NCBI GenBank assembly: GCA_945952355.1
Contig: CAMFIW010000162.1
Location: forward strand, 1-6,698
Source of the DNA: an uncultured Phenylobacterium sp.
Lineage (GTDB): Bacteria; Pseudomonadota; Alphaproteobacteria; Caulobacterales; Caulobacteraceae
DNA: 6,698 bases
Reading direction: 5' to 3'
The translations under genes and the position numbers were made by a program. Under the pieces are notes generated by a model. The model did not search any database. It saw only the letters and a list, made by a program, of their open reading frames with translations, and was not told the DNA's origin. Shown here one piece after another: positions 1-6,100 of the stretch (position 1 is the first letter of the stretch; each line of letters starts with the position of its first letter).

Positions 1-2
1 GC

Positions 3-125
3 GCGGACGTGAACGAACGCCGCGCCCCGCCCGCCCTTGGCCAGCTCACCGCCGCGGCCTCGGCCGAGCATGGCGATTCGCCGGCGCAGACCGCCCAACG
101 CCTGTCCGAGGGCGCGGCCGTCTGA
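3..125 (+). CDS. 3' end of an unidentified upstream gene (partial)
   Basis: The window opens inside a reading frame that runs 40 codons to a TGA at 123-125. Nearly every codon ends in G or C, the pattern of the confident genes here, and the other plus frames are poorer, so I take this as the true C-terminus of a protein that starts off the left edge. The visible tail is rich in Ala, Gln, Ser and Glu, ends in SEGAAV, and looks like a soluble, partly helical or disordered end. No motif or domain can be seen, so no function is offered. It reads in the same direction as the TonB-dependent receptor, but the AT-richer spacer between them suggests the receptor has its own promoter. Confidence 0.55.
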   Translation, partial: ADVNERRAPPALGQLTAAASAEHGDSPAQTAQRLSEGAAV

Positions 126-168
126 AACCCGCGCCGTGGCAACCGCCTCGCAAAGGCCCCGCTTCCGT

Positions 169-197
169 TTGACTCAGTATTTTTACATGCGTAATTC
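169..197 (+). promoter_or_regulatory. Candidate promoter of the TonB-dependent receptor gene
   Basis: This is an AT-rich island in otherwise very GC-rich DNA, just before the receptor gene. TTGACT at 169-174 is a good -35-like hexamer. A weak -10-like TAATTC lies at 192-197 after a 17-base spacer and matches the consensus poorly. Between them sits a short inverted repeat, TTAC-N4-GTAA (183-194), which could be an operator half-site pair. The base-composition shift and the -35 match are seen directly. Promoter function is inference. No Fur-box-like palindrome was recognised, so iron control is not supported. Confidence 0.3.
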
Positions 198-230
198 TAT
201 CTGCAGTGGCGAGGCGCTTTGGGGGATTTC

Positions 231-2435
231 TTGGCTAGCCGATGTTTCATGGCCGCGCCGGCCGTCGCGCTCGCGATCGCGTCTCCCGTCCACGCTCAGA
301 CGGCGGCGGCCGACCCCCGGCCAGCCGACTCCAAGGCCCCGCCGACGACTGTTCAGGGCCTGACCGTCACTGCTGCGCCGCAGCAGCAGGCGGTGCGCAC
401 CGAAATCGACCGCAAGAGCTACAGCGTGTCCAGCGACCTCCAGGCCACCAACGGTTCGATCGGCGACGCCCTGCGAAACGTGCCCTCCGTCGAGGTGGAC
501 GTTCAGGGCAATGTCAGCCTGCGCGGCGACGCCAACGTCACCATCATGATCGACGGCAAGCCGTCCGGCATGTTCAAGGGCGCTGGCCGCGCCAACGCGC
601 TGCAGCAGTTGCCGGCCGAGCGAGTCGACCGGGTCGAGGTGATCACCAATCCGTCGGCCGCCTTCGATCCCGACGGCTCGGCGGGGATCATCAACCTCAT
701 CACCAAGAAGGGCAAAGGCGCAGGCGCATCGGGTGCGGTCCGCGCCAGCTATGGCGAGTTCGGCCGCCGCAACGGCGGGATCTCCGGGACCTACAACGCC
801 AGGAATCTCGCCCTGAACGGCGACATCGCCCTGCGCCATGATGTGCAGAAGACGGCGATCACCGACCAGCGCACCACCACGGACCCCACGACCGGCGCGT
901 CGCTCGACAGCGTCAACACCTCCCACGGGCGCGGCGCGCCGGACATCTTCACCGCTCACGGCACGCTGGACTACGACCTCGACAAGACCTCCCGCCTGTC
1001 GCTCGAGCTCGACCACAATCACGTGGACTACACGGCTAAGCCGCTTGAGACCTTCGAGAGCGGCCTCTCCGGCGGGCCGCTCAGCCTCCTGTCGCTGCGC
1101 CAGGGCGCGATCCATTTCCACAACCTGAACAACGAAATCGGCGGGACCTATCGCAAGACCTTCGCCGGCGAGGACCACAGCTTCACGCTGAACCTCGACT
1201 ACGACGCGACCCTGAACCATAGCAGCCGCCCGTTCACCTACGCTGTGGGCGCCCCTGCGCCCGGCATGCCCTTCGAAGACTATCGCATGCGCACCGAGCA
1301 GGATCGCAGCCAGGTCAAGGCCGAGTACAAGCGCCCTCTCCCCGGCGGGGCCAAGCTGACCGCGGGCTACCAGTTCCAATACGACGACAACGCCTACGAC
1401 AACCTCGATCTGCGCGGCGCGACGCCAGGCTCCGCCGCAGAAGTTCCGGCCCTCACGGACCACTTCCGCTACGAGCAATCCGTCCAAAGCCTCTACGCCA
1501 CCTATCAGCGGCCGTTTGGCGAGCTGACCGTCCTTGCGGGCCTGCGCCTGGAAGACGTCCGCCGCCACACCGACCAGCTGGTCCTGCGCCAGTCCGACAC
1601 TGTCGACTATCTCCGCGCCTACCCGTCCCTGCACCTGGCCTGGGACCTCGGTGGCGGCCAGCAGCTCACCGCCGCCTACAGCCGGCGCGTCCAGCGACCC
1701 CAGCCGCAGGACCTGAACGCCTATCGCTACTACCAGGATGTCTTCACCTATCGCGCCGGCAATCCGCGCCTTCAACCGCAGGTCACCGACTCCTACGAGC
1801 TCGGCTACCAGTACCGGAAGGGGCCCACCAGCTACCTCGCCACCCTCTTCTACCGCGACAACCGCGACGCCGTGACCGACGTGATCCGCGACTTGGGCGG
1901 CGGCGTGCTGCTGACCACCAAGGAGAACGCCGGCGCGTACCGCTCTTCGGGGCTTGAGCTGGTCGCTACGGGAAAGCTCCTGCCGACGCTCAGCTACAAT
2001 GTTTCCAGCTCCCTTTTCTGGAGCGAGATCGACGCCGCCGGCCTGGGCTTCGCCAAGGACCGCTCCGGCACGAGCCTGCAAGGACGTGGCAATCTCAACT
2101 GGCAGGTCACGCCAATCGACTTCCTCCAGGCCAACGTGATTGCGAACGGCCGCCGCCTGCTTCCACAGGGCTATCGGGACGGCTTCACCAGCGTGAATTT
2201 CGGCTATCGGCGCAAGTTCGACGAGCGGGTCTCGATGACCGTGACCGTGCAGGACGCTTTCCAGGGCTTCCGCTTCCGCAGCCGCGTCGACACCCCCCAA
2301 CTCAGGCAGACCCTGGTCCAGGAGCCCCGCTTTCGCGGCGTCTACATTGGGCTGACCTACATCCTCGGCGACGTGAAGCGCGCCAGGAAGGATCAGGGCT
2401 TCGACTTCGGCGGCGGCGGCGCGCCGACGCCCTGA
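231..2435 (+). CDS. TonB-dependent outer-membrane receptor (plug plus PF14905-like barrel)
   Basis: This is an outer-membrane active transporter of about 734 residues, the usual size for the family. It binds a ligand outside the cell and imports it with energy from TonB. From the TTG at 231, residues 1-22 look like a signal peptide (one Arg, an Ala/Val/Leu core, cleavage after VHA). A TonB-box-like LTVTA lies at 44-48. The plug spans about 60-161 and carries LRNVPSVEVDVQGNVSLRGD (81-100), IDGKP (107-111) and LPAERVDRVEVI followed by GSAGIINLITKKG, all typical. The rest is alternating beta-barrel sequence ending near GVYIGLTYILG (703-713). A 21-residue charged, Gly-rich tail follows, as in many outer-membrane beta-barrel family (PF14905) members. 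There is no STN domain, so FecA-type signalling to a sigma factor is unlikely. The ligand cannot be read from the sequence. The start is uncertain: TTG 219, TTG 231 and ATG 249 are all in frame, and none has a strong ribosome-binding site. The ATG alone would leave a signal peptide with no positive charge. Confidence 0.93.
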   Translation: MASRCFMAAPAVALAIASPVHAQTAAADPRPADSKAPPTTVQGLTVTAAPQQQAVRTEIDRKSYSVSSDLQATNGSIGDALRNVPSVEVDVQGNVSLRGDANVTIMIDGKPSGMFKGAGRANALQQLPAERVDRVEVITNPSAAFDPDGSAGIINLITKKGKGAGASGAVRASYGEFGRRNGGISGTYNARNLALNGDIALRHDVQKTAITDQRTTTDPTTGASLDSVNTSHGRGAPDIFTAHGTLDYDLDKTSRLSLELDHNHVDYTAKPLETFESGLSGGPLSLLSLRQGAIHFHNLNNEIGGTYRKTFAGEDHSFTLNLDYDATLNHSSRPFTYAVGAPAPGMPFEDYRMRTEQDRSQVKAEYKRPLPGGAKLTAGYQFQYDDNAYDNLDLRGATPGSAAEVPALTDHFRYEQSVQSLYATYQRPFGELTVLAGLRLEDVRRHTDQLVLRQSDTVDYLRAYPSLHLAWDLGGGQQLTAAYSRRVQRPQPQDLNAYRYYQDVFTYRAGNPRLQPQVTDSYELGYQYRKGPTSYLATLFYRDNRDAVTDVIRDLGGGVLLTTKENAGAYRSSGLELVATGKLLPTLSYNVSSSLFWSEIDAAGLGFAKDRSGTSLQGRGNLNWQVTPIDFLQANVIANGRRLLPQGYRDGFTSVNFGYRRKFDERVSMTVTVQDAFQGFRFRSRVDTPQLRQTLVQEPRFRGVYIGLTYILGDVKRARKDQGFDFGGGGAPTP

Positions 2436-2442
2436 ACCCGCC

Positions 2443-3294
2443 CTAGCTCTTCTTGTGCCGGTGATCGCTGGCGTCGTGCAGGACGCGCAGCATCTCGGAC
2501 GAGAACATCGAGCTCGACAGCCGCATGGTCGAGCCGCCCGTCCCATCAGCCTCCTGCGGCCCGCGCAGAATAAGGTCCACGAGTTGGTCCTGCTCGCGCT
2601 GCCGATCGGCGCTCCGAGCCGAGGCGTACTGGATGAAGCCCTGATCGGGCTTGACGGCAGGGGGCGCGGCCCGCGGCGCGGTCGCGGGCGCGCCGGGCCC
2701 CGCGGCCCGGGTCAGGTTGGCATAGACCTCGCTGACCGTCGCCGCGCGGCCATCGCGATAAAAGATCGACCGGTTCGCCTGGGCGGCGTCCGGAAACAGG
2801 CTGGCGGCCGATGCGCCGGGACGGGTCTGCATCGCCTCGATGAGCTGCGCCGACCCCTTTGGCCCCAGGAAGTGCGCCGCGTAGAGTTCGCCGCTGGTTG
2901 GCGATCGCCCCGTGCGGCCGCGCAGGTAGGAAGCGTGGTCCGAGGCCAGTTCCCCGGCCATCAGCGAGGCGGCGTGCGGATCGAGCCGCAGGTCCATCAC
3001 CGCTTTCTTGGCCTCGGGCTCGACCACGTGATAGCGCCCGTCCGCGCCCTTCGTGATCAGGTCGGCATAGCGCGCGTAACCGTACTTGGCGCCGTGCTGC
3101 TTGAGGGTCGAGAGCCAGGTCTGCTCCACGAATTGGAAGAGGCCGGCGGCCGACGAGGTCGGCGCCTTGGCGCGCGGATTGTACCCGCTCTCGCGATTGG
3201 CCGTCTTCATCAGGAACGTGAAGTCCACCCCCGTCGCGTTGGACGCGCGTTGGATGGCGGCTTCGACGACTCCCCTCAAACCCTGGATGGCCAT
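2443..3294 (-). CDS. Lytic transglycosylase-like (SLT domain) protein without a signal peptide
   Basis: This is a predicted peptidoglycan lyase of 283 residues that would cut the MurNAc-GlcNAc bond and leave 1,6-anhydroMurNAc ends. The SLT fold is near the N-terminus. TANRESGYNP holds the likely catalytic Glu35, followed by AKAPTSSAAGLFQF (GLFQF at 51-55), an EQTWL segment and AAHFLGP (139-145), all in the order expected for SLT family 1. After about residue 200 comes a Pro/Ala-rich linker and a basic tail ending in DHRHKKS. ATG at 3294 is preferred over the TTG two codons upstream. There is no Shine-Dalgarno for either. An in-frame TAA at 3319-3321 rules out a longer N-terminus, so there is no Sec signal. 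Export would need another route, for example flagellar type III secretion as known for FlgJ; this is inference. It converges on the receptor gene with a 7-base gap. A CtrA-like box lies 25 bases upstream of the ATG. A polar or flagellar lytic transglycosylase role is possible but unproven. Confidence 0.87.
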   Translation of the reverse strand: MAIQGLRGVVEAAIQRASNATGVDFTFLMKTANRESGYNPRAKAPTSSAAGLFQFVEQTWLSTLKQHGAKYGYARYADLITKGADGRYHVVEPEAKKAVMDLRLDPHAASLMAGELASDHASYLRGRTGRSPTSGELYAAHFLGPKGSAQLIEAMQTRPGASAASLFPDAAQANRSIFYRDGRAATVSEVYANLTRAAGPGAPATAPRAAPPAVKPDQGFIQYASARSADRQREQDQLVDLILRGPQEADGTGGSTMRLSSSMFSSEMLRVLHDASDHRHKKS

Positions 3295-3318
3295 GGGCAA
3301 GAATTGCCGGGCGTAGGG

Positions 3319-3334
3319 TTAACAGCGCGCTAAC
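3319..3334. promoter_or_regulatory. CtrA-like binding box upstream of the transglycosylase gene
   Basis: The plus strand reads TTAA (3319-3322), seven bases, then CTAAC (3330-3334). The CtrA consensus of Caulobacter and relatives is TTAA-N7-TTAAC, so eight of the nine defined bases match. The box starts 25 bases upstream of the minus-strand ATG at 3294. If it overlaps the -35 region, as at many CtrA-activated promoters, transcription would begin close to that ATG. This would give a leaderless message and fit the missing Shine-Dalgarno. It lies about 155 bases from the divergent tonB-like start, so it could affect that gene too. The motif is seen; CtrA binding is inference and depends on the host being a CtrA organism. 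Confidence 0.45.
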
Positions 3335-3340
3335 CATAAC

Positions 3341-3389
3341 TGCGGCGAGCCGTCCCCTGCCCCCGTTTGGCCACGCTTGCGGCGAGCCG
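3341..3389. repeat. 12-base direct repeat in the divergent intergenic region
   Basis: TGCGGCGAGCCG occurs twice, at 3341-3352 and 3378-3389, perfectly repeated with a start-to-start distance of 37 bases. Each copy contains the small inverted pair GGC-GA-GCC. The repeats lie between the transglycosylase and tonB-like genes, next to the CtrA-like box. Paired operator sites for a regulator are possible. In DNA this GC-rich a chance repeat cannot be excluded. Confidence 0.4.
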
Positions 3390-3473
3390 CCGCACTAAGG
3401 CCCAGCTTTGGCGCCGGGCAATCAATCTACAGCCGTAATCCAAGCGCGACTCTCATCGCCAGGGGGCGAAAGA

Positions 3474-3480
3474 GAGGGAG
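3474..3480 (+). promoter_or_regulatory. Ribosome-binding site that fixes the tonB-like start
   Basis: The purine-rich GAGGGAG ends seven bases before the ATG at 3488. It supports that start over the in-frame TTG at 3377, which would add 37 residues of unlike composition ahead of the N-terminal membrane segment. Confidence 0.7.
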
Positions 3481-3487
3481 TTCGTCC

Positions 3488-4177
3488 ATGGTCATCCGTC
3501 AACTGATTCCATCCTATCCAGGCCTGCCCGTCCGCTCGGCTCGTCGCCGGCTGTCGCGCGGCGCCGTCGCCGCCATTGGCCTGTCCGCCGCCTTCCACAC
3601 GGGCCTCGCAGTCTATCTCGCTATTCAGCGCTTCACCCCACCCCCAGCAGAGGTCGAGGAGGATCCCGGCATCAAGGTCGATATCTATCGTCCGGTGAAG
3701 CCGCCTCCGCCACCGCAACCGATCCCCCACCCGCGCCAACACGAGTTGCCGCCGGTGCATCCGCCGGCAAATCCGACCGCCACGATCGAGGTCCCGCCCC
3801 TGCTCGTCGACCCGACGCCGCAGCCTCCGCCGCAGAAGCCGATCGAGCTGGCGACCGCCACTCCGCCGCCGACGCACACGGTCAAGACCATCCGTCCGAC
3901 CTGGCTCAAGAAGCCCGGCGCGCGGGAGTTCGAGCGCTTCTACCCGGACACCGCCATGCGCCGGAACATCTCCGGCCTGGCGACCCTGTCCTGCATGGTG
4001 GCGGCCAATGGCGCGGTCCACGACTGCAGCGTGGTGGACGAGACTCCCGCCGACGCAGGGTTCGGCAGCGCCGCCCTCAAGCTTGCGCCCTATTTCCGCA
4101 TGAGCCCGCAGACCGAGGATGGCCAGCCGGTCGACGGCGCCAACGTCCACATTCCGATCCGGTTCAACCTCGGCTAG
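3488..4177 (+). CDS. TonB-like energy transducer (TonB family, PF03544-type C-terminus)
   Basis: This 229-residue inner-membrane protein would carry energy from the proton-driven ExbB/ExbD motor across the periplasm to TonB-dependent receptors. The layout is classic. A short basic cytoplasmic N-terminus (RSARRRLSR, 16-24) is followed by one membrane helix at about 26-46. That helix contains Ser33 and His37 in the SxxxH spacing important in E. coli TonB. A Pro-rich periplasmic linker follows (about 50-137, with runs such as KPPPPPQP). The C-terminal domain (about 145-228) has the beta-strand pattern [20 protein letters not shown], with Cys169 and Cys180 spaced as in many alphaproteobacterial TonB proteins. 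No exbB or exbD is seen. The receptor gene about 1 kb upstream, on the same strand but beyond the transglycosylase gene, is a plausible partner. The gene ends just before a strong terminator, so it looks monocistronic. The TonB family is highly likely; whether this is the main cellular TonB or a dedicated one is unknown. Confidence 0.9.
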   Translation: MVIRQLIPSYPGLPVRSARRRLSRGAVAAIGLSAAFHTGLAVYLAIQRFTPPPAEVEEDPGIKVDIYRPVKPPPPPQPIPHPRQHELPPVHPPANPTATIEVPPLLVDPTPQPPPQKPIELATATPPPTHTVKTIRPTWLKKPGAREFERFYPDTAMRRNISGLATLSCMVAANGAVHDCSVVDETPADAGFGSAALKLAPYFRMSPQTEDGQPVDGANVHIPIRFNLG

Positions 4178-4182
4178 GCGCG

Positions 4183-4217
4183 AACCGCCACCGGGGCCGT
4201 GCTTCGGTGGCGGTTTT
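4183..4217 (+). terminator. Rho-independent terminator after the tonB-like gene
   Basis: AACCGCCACCG (4183-4193) pairs perfectly with CGGTGGCGGTT (4205-4215) as an 11-base-pair GC-rich stem with an 11-base loop. A T-run (4214-4217) begins at the end of the stem. It starts six bases after the tonB-like stop and ends three bases before the minus-strand GST stop. Read from the minus strand the stem has no T-tail, so it mainly serves the plus strand, though the stem could also slow minus-strand transcripts. Confidence 0.85.
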
Positions 4218-4219
4218 GC

Positions 4220-4843
4220 TCAATCGGCGGCGGCGAAATGCGCCATCTGGTCGGCATGCACCTTCTTGAAGGCCGGCCTTTCGGTGATCCGCGCCACATA
4301 GGCCTCCGTCGCCGGCCTACGCCCGAACGCGCGGACCCTCTCCACCCGCAGGACGTCGGCCATCAGGAGATCCGCGACGGTGAAGCGTTCGGCCGCCAGC
4401 CATTCCCGAGATGTCAGCACGCCCTCCATGTGGTCGAGCCGGCTCTGCAGCCACTCGGTCATTTGGGGGTTCGGCGCGCCGGTCACCTCCAGGAACCACC
4501 AGGGCACGGAGACCATCTCGATCGAATTGAGCGCCGCAATCGTCCACTGCAGCGTCTCGGCCTCGCCAGCCGGATCGCGCGGCATCAGCGTCTCGCTCTT
4601 GCGCGCCAGGTGCAGCAAGATCGCGCCGCTCTCGAAGATCGAGATCTCGCCGTCCATCAGCCAAGGGACCTGGCCGAACGGCTGGTGGCCGAAATGCGCG
4701 GCGGTCTTGGCCCTGAACGGCGTGCTCTCGACACGGTAGGGCAATCCCGCCTCTTCCAGCGCCCAGCGGATGCGAAGGTCGCGCACGAAACCCCGGGGCA
4801 TGTCCGGCACCCAGTCGTAGGTCGTCAGAACGAGGTCGGCCAT
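4220..4843 (-). CDS. Glutathione S-transferase family protein
   Basis: This is a cytosolic protein of 207 residues, normal length for the family. Residues about 1-85 form a thioredoxin-like GST_N domain. After the first strand comes the helix RDLRIRWALEEAGLPY, then QPFGQVPWL with the conserved cis-Pro60, then the glutathione-contacting Glu71-Ser72 in FESGAI. The all-helical GST_C domain follows, including ERFTVADLLMADVLR, the usual N-capping and hydrophobic-staple region with its Asp. No Ser or Cys sits at the usual catalytic place at the start of helix 1; that stretch is TTYDWVPDMPRGF, so Tyr9 or a non-standard mechanism may apply. The ATG at 4843 has a strong ribosome-binding site (AAGGAGA, six bases away). 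It lies 87 bases downstream of the acyl-CoA dehydrogenase stop on the same strand, so it may share that transcript, though the gap leaves room for its own promoter. Substrate unknown. Confidence 0.9.
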   Translation of the reverse strand: MADLVLTTYDWVPDMPRGFVRDLRIRWALEEAGLPYRVESTPFRAKTAAHFGHQPFGQVPWLMDGEISIFESGAILLHLARKSETLMPRDPAGEAETLQWTIAALNSIEMVSVPWWFLEVTGAPNPQMTEWLQSRLDHMEGVLTSREWLAAERFTVADLLMADVLRVERVRAFGRRPATEAYVARITERPAFKKVHADQMAHFAAAD

Positions 4844-4849
4844 CTGGTG

Positions 4850-4856
4850 TCTCCTT
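4850..4856 (-). promoter_or_regulatory. Ribosome-binding site of the GST gene
   Basis: On the minus strand AAGGAGA sits six bases before the ATG at 4843. It is the best Shine-Dalgarno match in the window and fixes the GST start. Confidence 0.75.
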
Positions 4857-4930
4857 GCTTCATATGCGCGAAGGACGATGACCGGCGCGGCGCCTCGACA
4901 ATTCTTCGGAACCTGTTTCGCCGCCGCGGA

Positions 4931-6100
4931 TCAGTAGCTCTTCGCCAGACCTAGAACGCGCTCGGCGATGAAATTGAACACCCTCTCGCGGCTGATCGGC
5001 GCGACGCGGGCGATCATGGATTCGCGGACATAGCGCTCCACGTCGAACTCCTTGGCGTAGCCCATGCCGCCGTGGCTCAGGATCGCCGTCTCGCACGCGT
5101 GGAAACCCGCCTCCCCGCCGAGATACTTGGCCGCATTGGCCTCGGCGCCGCAGTCCTTCCCAGCGTCGAACAGGGCCGCGGCCTTAAAGGCCATCAGGTT
5201 CGCCGCCTCCAGTTCCGCCCAGGACTTGGCCAGGGGGTGCGCGATCCCCTGGTTCTGGCCGATCGGCCGGCCGAACACCACCCGCTCCTTGGCGTAGGTC
5301 ACCGCTCGCGCTAGGGCCGCGCGGCCGAGTCCCACGGCCTCGGCGGCGAACAGCACCCGCTCGGGGTTCAACCCATCCAGCAGATAGTAGAAGCCGCGGC
5401 CTTCCTCGCCGATCAGGTCCTCGGCGGGGACTTCCAGGTTGTCGATGAAGACGCTGTTCGATTCGACCGCCTTGCGGCCCATCTTCGGGATCACCGTGGC
5501 GCTGATCTTCGAGCGGTCGAAGTCGGTGTAGAACAGCGACAGCCCCTCGGTGGACTTCTTCACCTCTTCCCGGGGCGTGGTCCGCGCGATGATCAGCATC
5601 TTGTTCGCGCGCTGGGCCATGGTGGTCCACACCTTGCGGCCCGAGATCACGTAGCCGGAATTGGTCCGCACCGCCCGGGTGGTCAGGCTGGTCGTGTCGA
5701 GCCCGGAGTCCGGCTCGGTGATGCCGATGCAGATCTTGTCCTCGCCGGAGATCAGCCGGGGGATCGCCTTCTTCTTCAGCGCCTCGGAGCCGTACTTGGC
5801 CACCGGCATCGGGCCGAAGATGTTCAGGTGCATGGCGCTGGCGCCCGAGAAGCCCGCGCCCGACTGGGCCACGGCCTGCATCATGATCGCCGCCTCGGTC
5901 AGGCCCAGGCCAGCTCCGCCGAGCTCGGTCGGCAGCACCGTGCCCAGCCAGCCGCCTTCCGCCATCGCGCCGACGAAGGCTTCCGGGAAGTTCCCCGTCT
6001 CGTCGACCTCGCGCCAATAGGCGGCGTCGAACCGCGCGCAGAGCCGGGTCACGCTCTCGCGGATCGCTTCCTGGTCTTCGGTGAACTCGAACGCGCTCAT
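4931..6100 (-). CDS. Acyl-CoA dehydrogenase family protein
   Basis: This FAD enzyme of 389 residues, the usual length, introduces a trans-2 double bond into an acyl-CoA and passes electrons to electron-transfer flavoprotein. The N-terminal helical domain spans about 5-115. The middle beta domain contains ITEPDSGLDTTS (127-138), the flavin/substrate loop, and VISGRKVWTT. The C-terminal helical domain has KERVVFGRPIGQNQGIAHPLA (271-291) and SHGGMGYAKEFDVER (342-356). The usual catalytic Glu of the YEGT motif near the C-terminus is replaced: that stretch is ARVAPISRERV, with Pro368 at the aligned site. Instead Glu247 in GLNPERVLFA lies where isovaleryl-CoA and long-chain dehydrogenases keep their catalytic base, so activity is plausible. 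The tail AERVLGLAKSY is typical of this subfamily. The ATG at 6100 has a GGAGGGG ribosome-binding site and overlaps the upstream stop as ATGA, implying translational coupling. The substrate is unknown; branched or carboxylic acyl-CoAs are possible. Confidence 0.92.
   Translation of the reverse strand: MSAFEFTEDQEAIRESVTRLCARFDAAYWREVDETGNFPEAFVGAMAEGGWLGTVLPTELGGAGLGLTEAAIMMQAVAQSGAGFSGASAMHLNIFGPMPVAKYGSEALKKKAIPRLISGEDKICIGITEPDSGLDTTSLTTRAVRTNSGYVISGRKVWTTMAQRANKMLIIARTTPREEVKKSTEGLSLFYTDFDRSKISATVIPKMGRKAVESNSVFIDNLEVPAEDLIGEEGRGFYYLLDGLNPERVLFAAEAVGLGRAALARAVTYAKERVVFGRPIGQNQGIAHPLAKSWAELEAANLMAFKAAALFDAGKDCGAEANAAKYLGGEAGFHACETAILSHGGMGYAKEFDVERYVRESMIARVAPISRERVFNFIAERVLGLAKSY
6097..6100 (-). 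other. ATGA stop/start overlap between oxidoreductase and dehydrogenase genes
   Basis: On the minus strand the oxidoreductase TGA (6099-6097) and the dehydrogenase ATG (6100-6098) share bases as ATGA. Such four-base overlaps usually mean one transcript with terminating ribosomes restarting on the next gene. The G-rich GGAGG at 6105-6109, inside the end of the first gene, helps fix this start. Confidence 0.85.

Noticed and set aside
144..216. Inverted repeat CGCCTCGC/GCGAGGCG flanking the receptor promoter
   Set aside because: The arms are only 8 bases and are separated by 57 bases. In GC-rich DNA this is weak evidence for a real structure.
183..2546. A 787-codon open frame on the minus strand opposite the receptor gene
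   Set aside because: Its product is Val/Ala/Gly/Arg-rich with no domain pattern and overlaps a clear receptor gene throughout. Such long antisense frames are common in very GC-rich coding DNA.
2455..3333. A 292-codon plus-strand frame opposite the transglycosylase
   Set aside because: It is an Arg/Gly/Leu-rich shadow, while the minus-strand frame carries intact SLT motifs.
3377..3487. TTG at 3377 as the tonB-like start
   Set aside because: The ATG at 3488 has a well-spaced ribosome-binding site and gives the expected TonB topology. The added 37 residues have no matching character.
3700..3870. Proline-codon repeats (CCGCC-type) as a possible DNA repeat element
   Set aside because: They are explained by the Pro-rich periplasmic linker of the TonB-like protein, and the spacing is irregular.
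4895..4915. A LexA-like GTTC-N7 element upstream of the GST
   Set aside because: Only one GTTC half is present. The second half reads TTGT, too far from the alphaproteobacterial consensus.
4199..4954. A 251-codon plus-strand frame over the GST
   Set aside because: It is His/Arg/Pro-rich, opposite a convincing GST gene with a strong ribosome-binding site, and it begins inside the terminator.
5184..6017. A 277-codon minus-strand frame inside the acyl-CoA dehydrogenase
   Set aside because: It is a +1-frame shadow of the dehydrogenase with runs of Arg, Gly and Asp and no recognisable fold.
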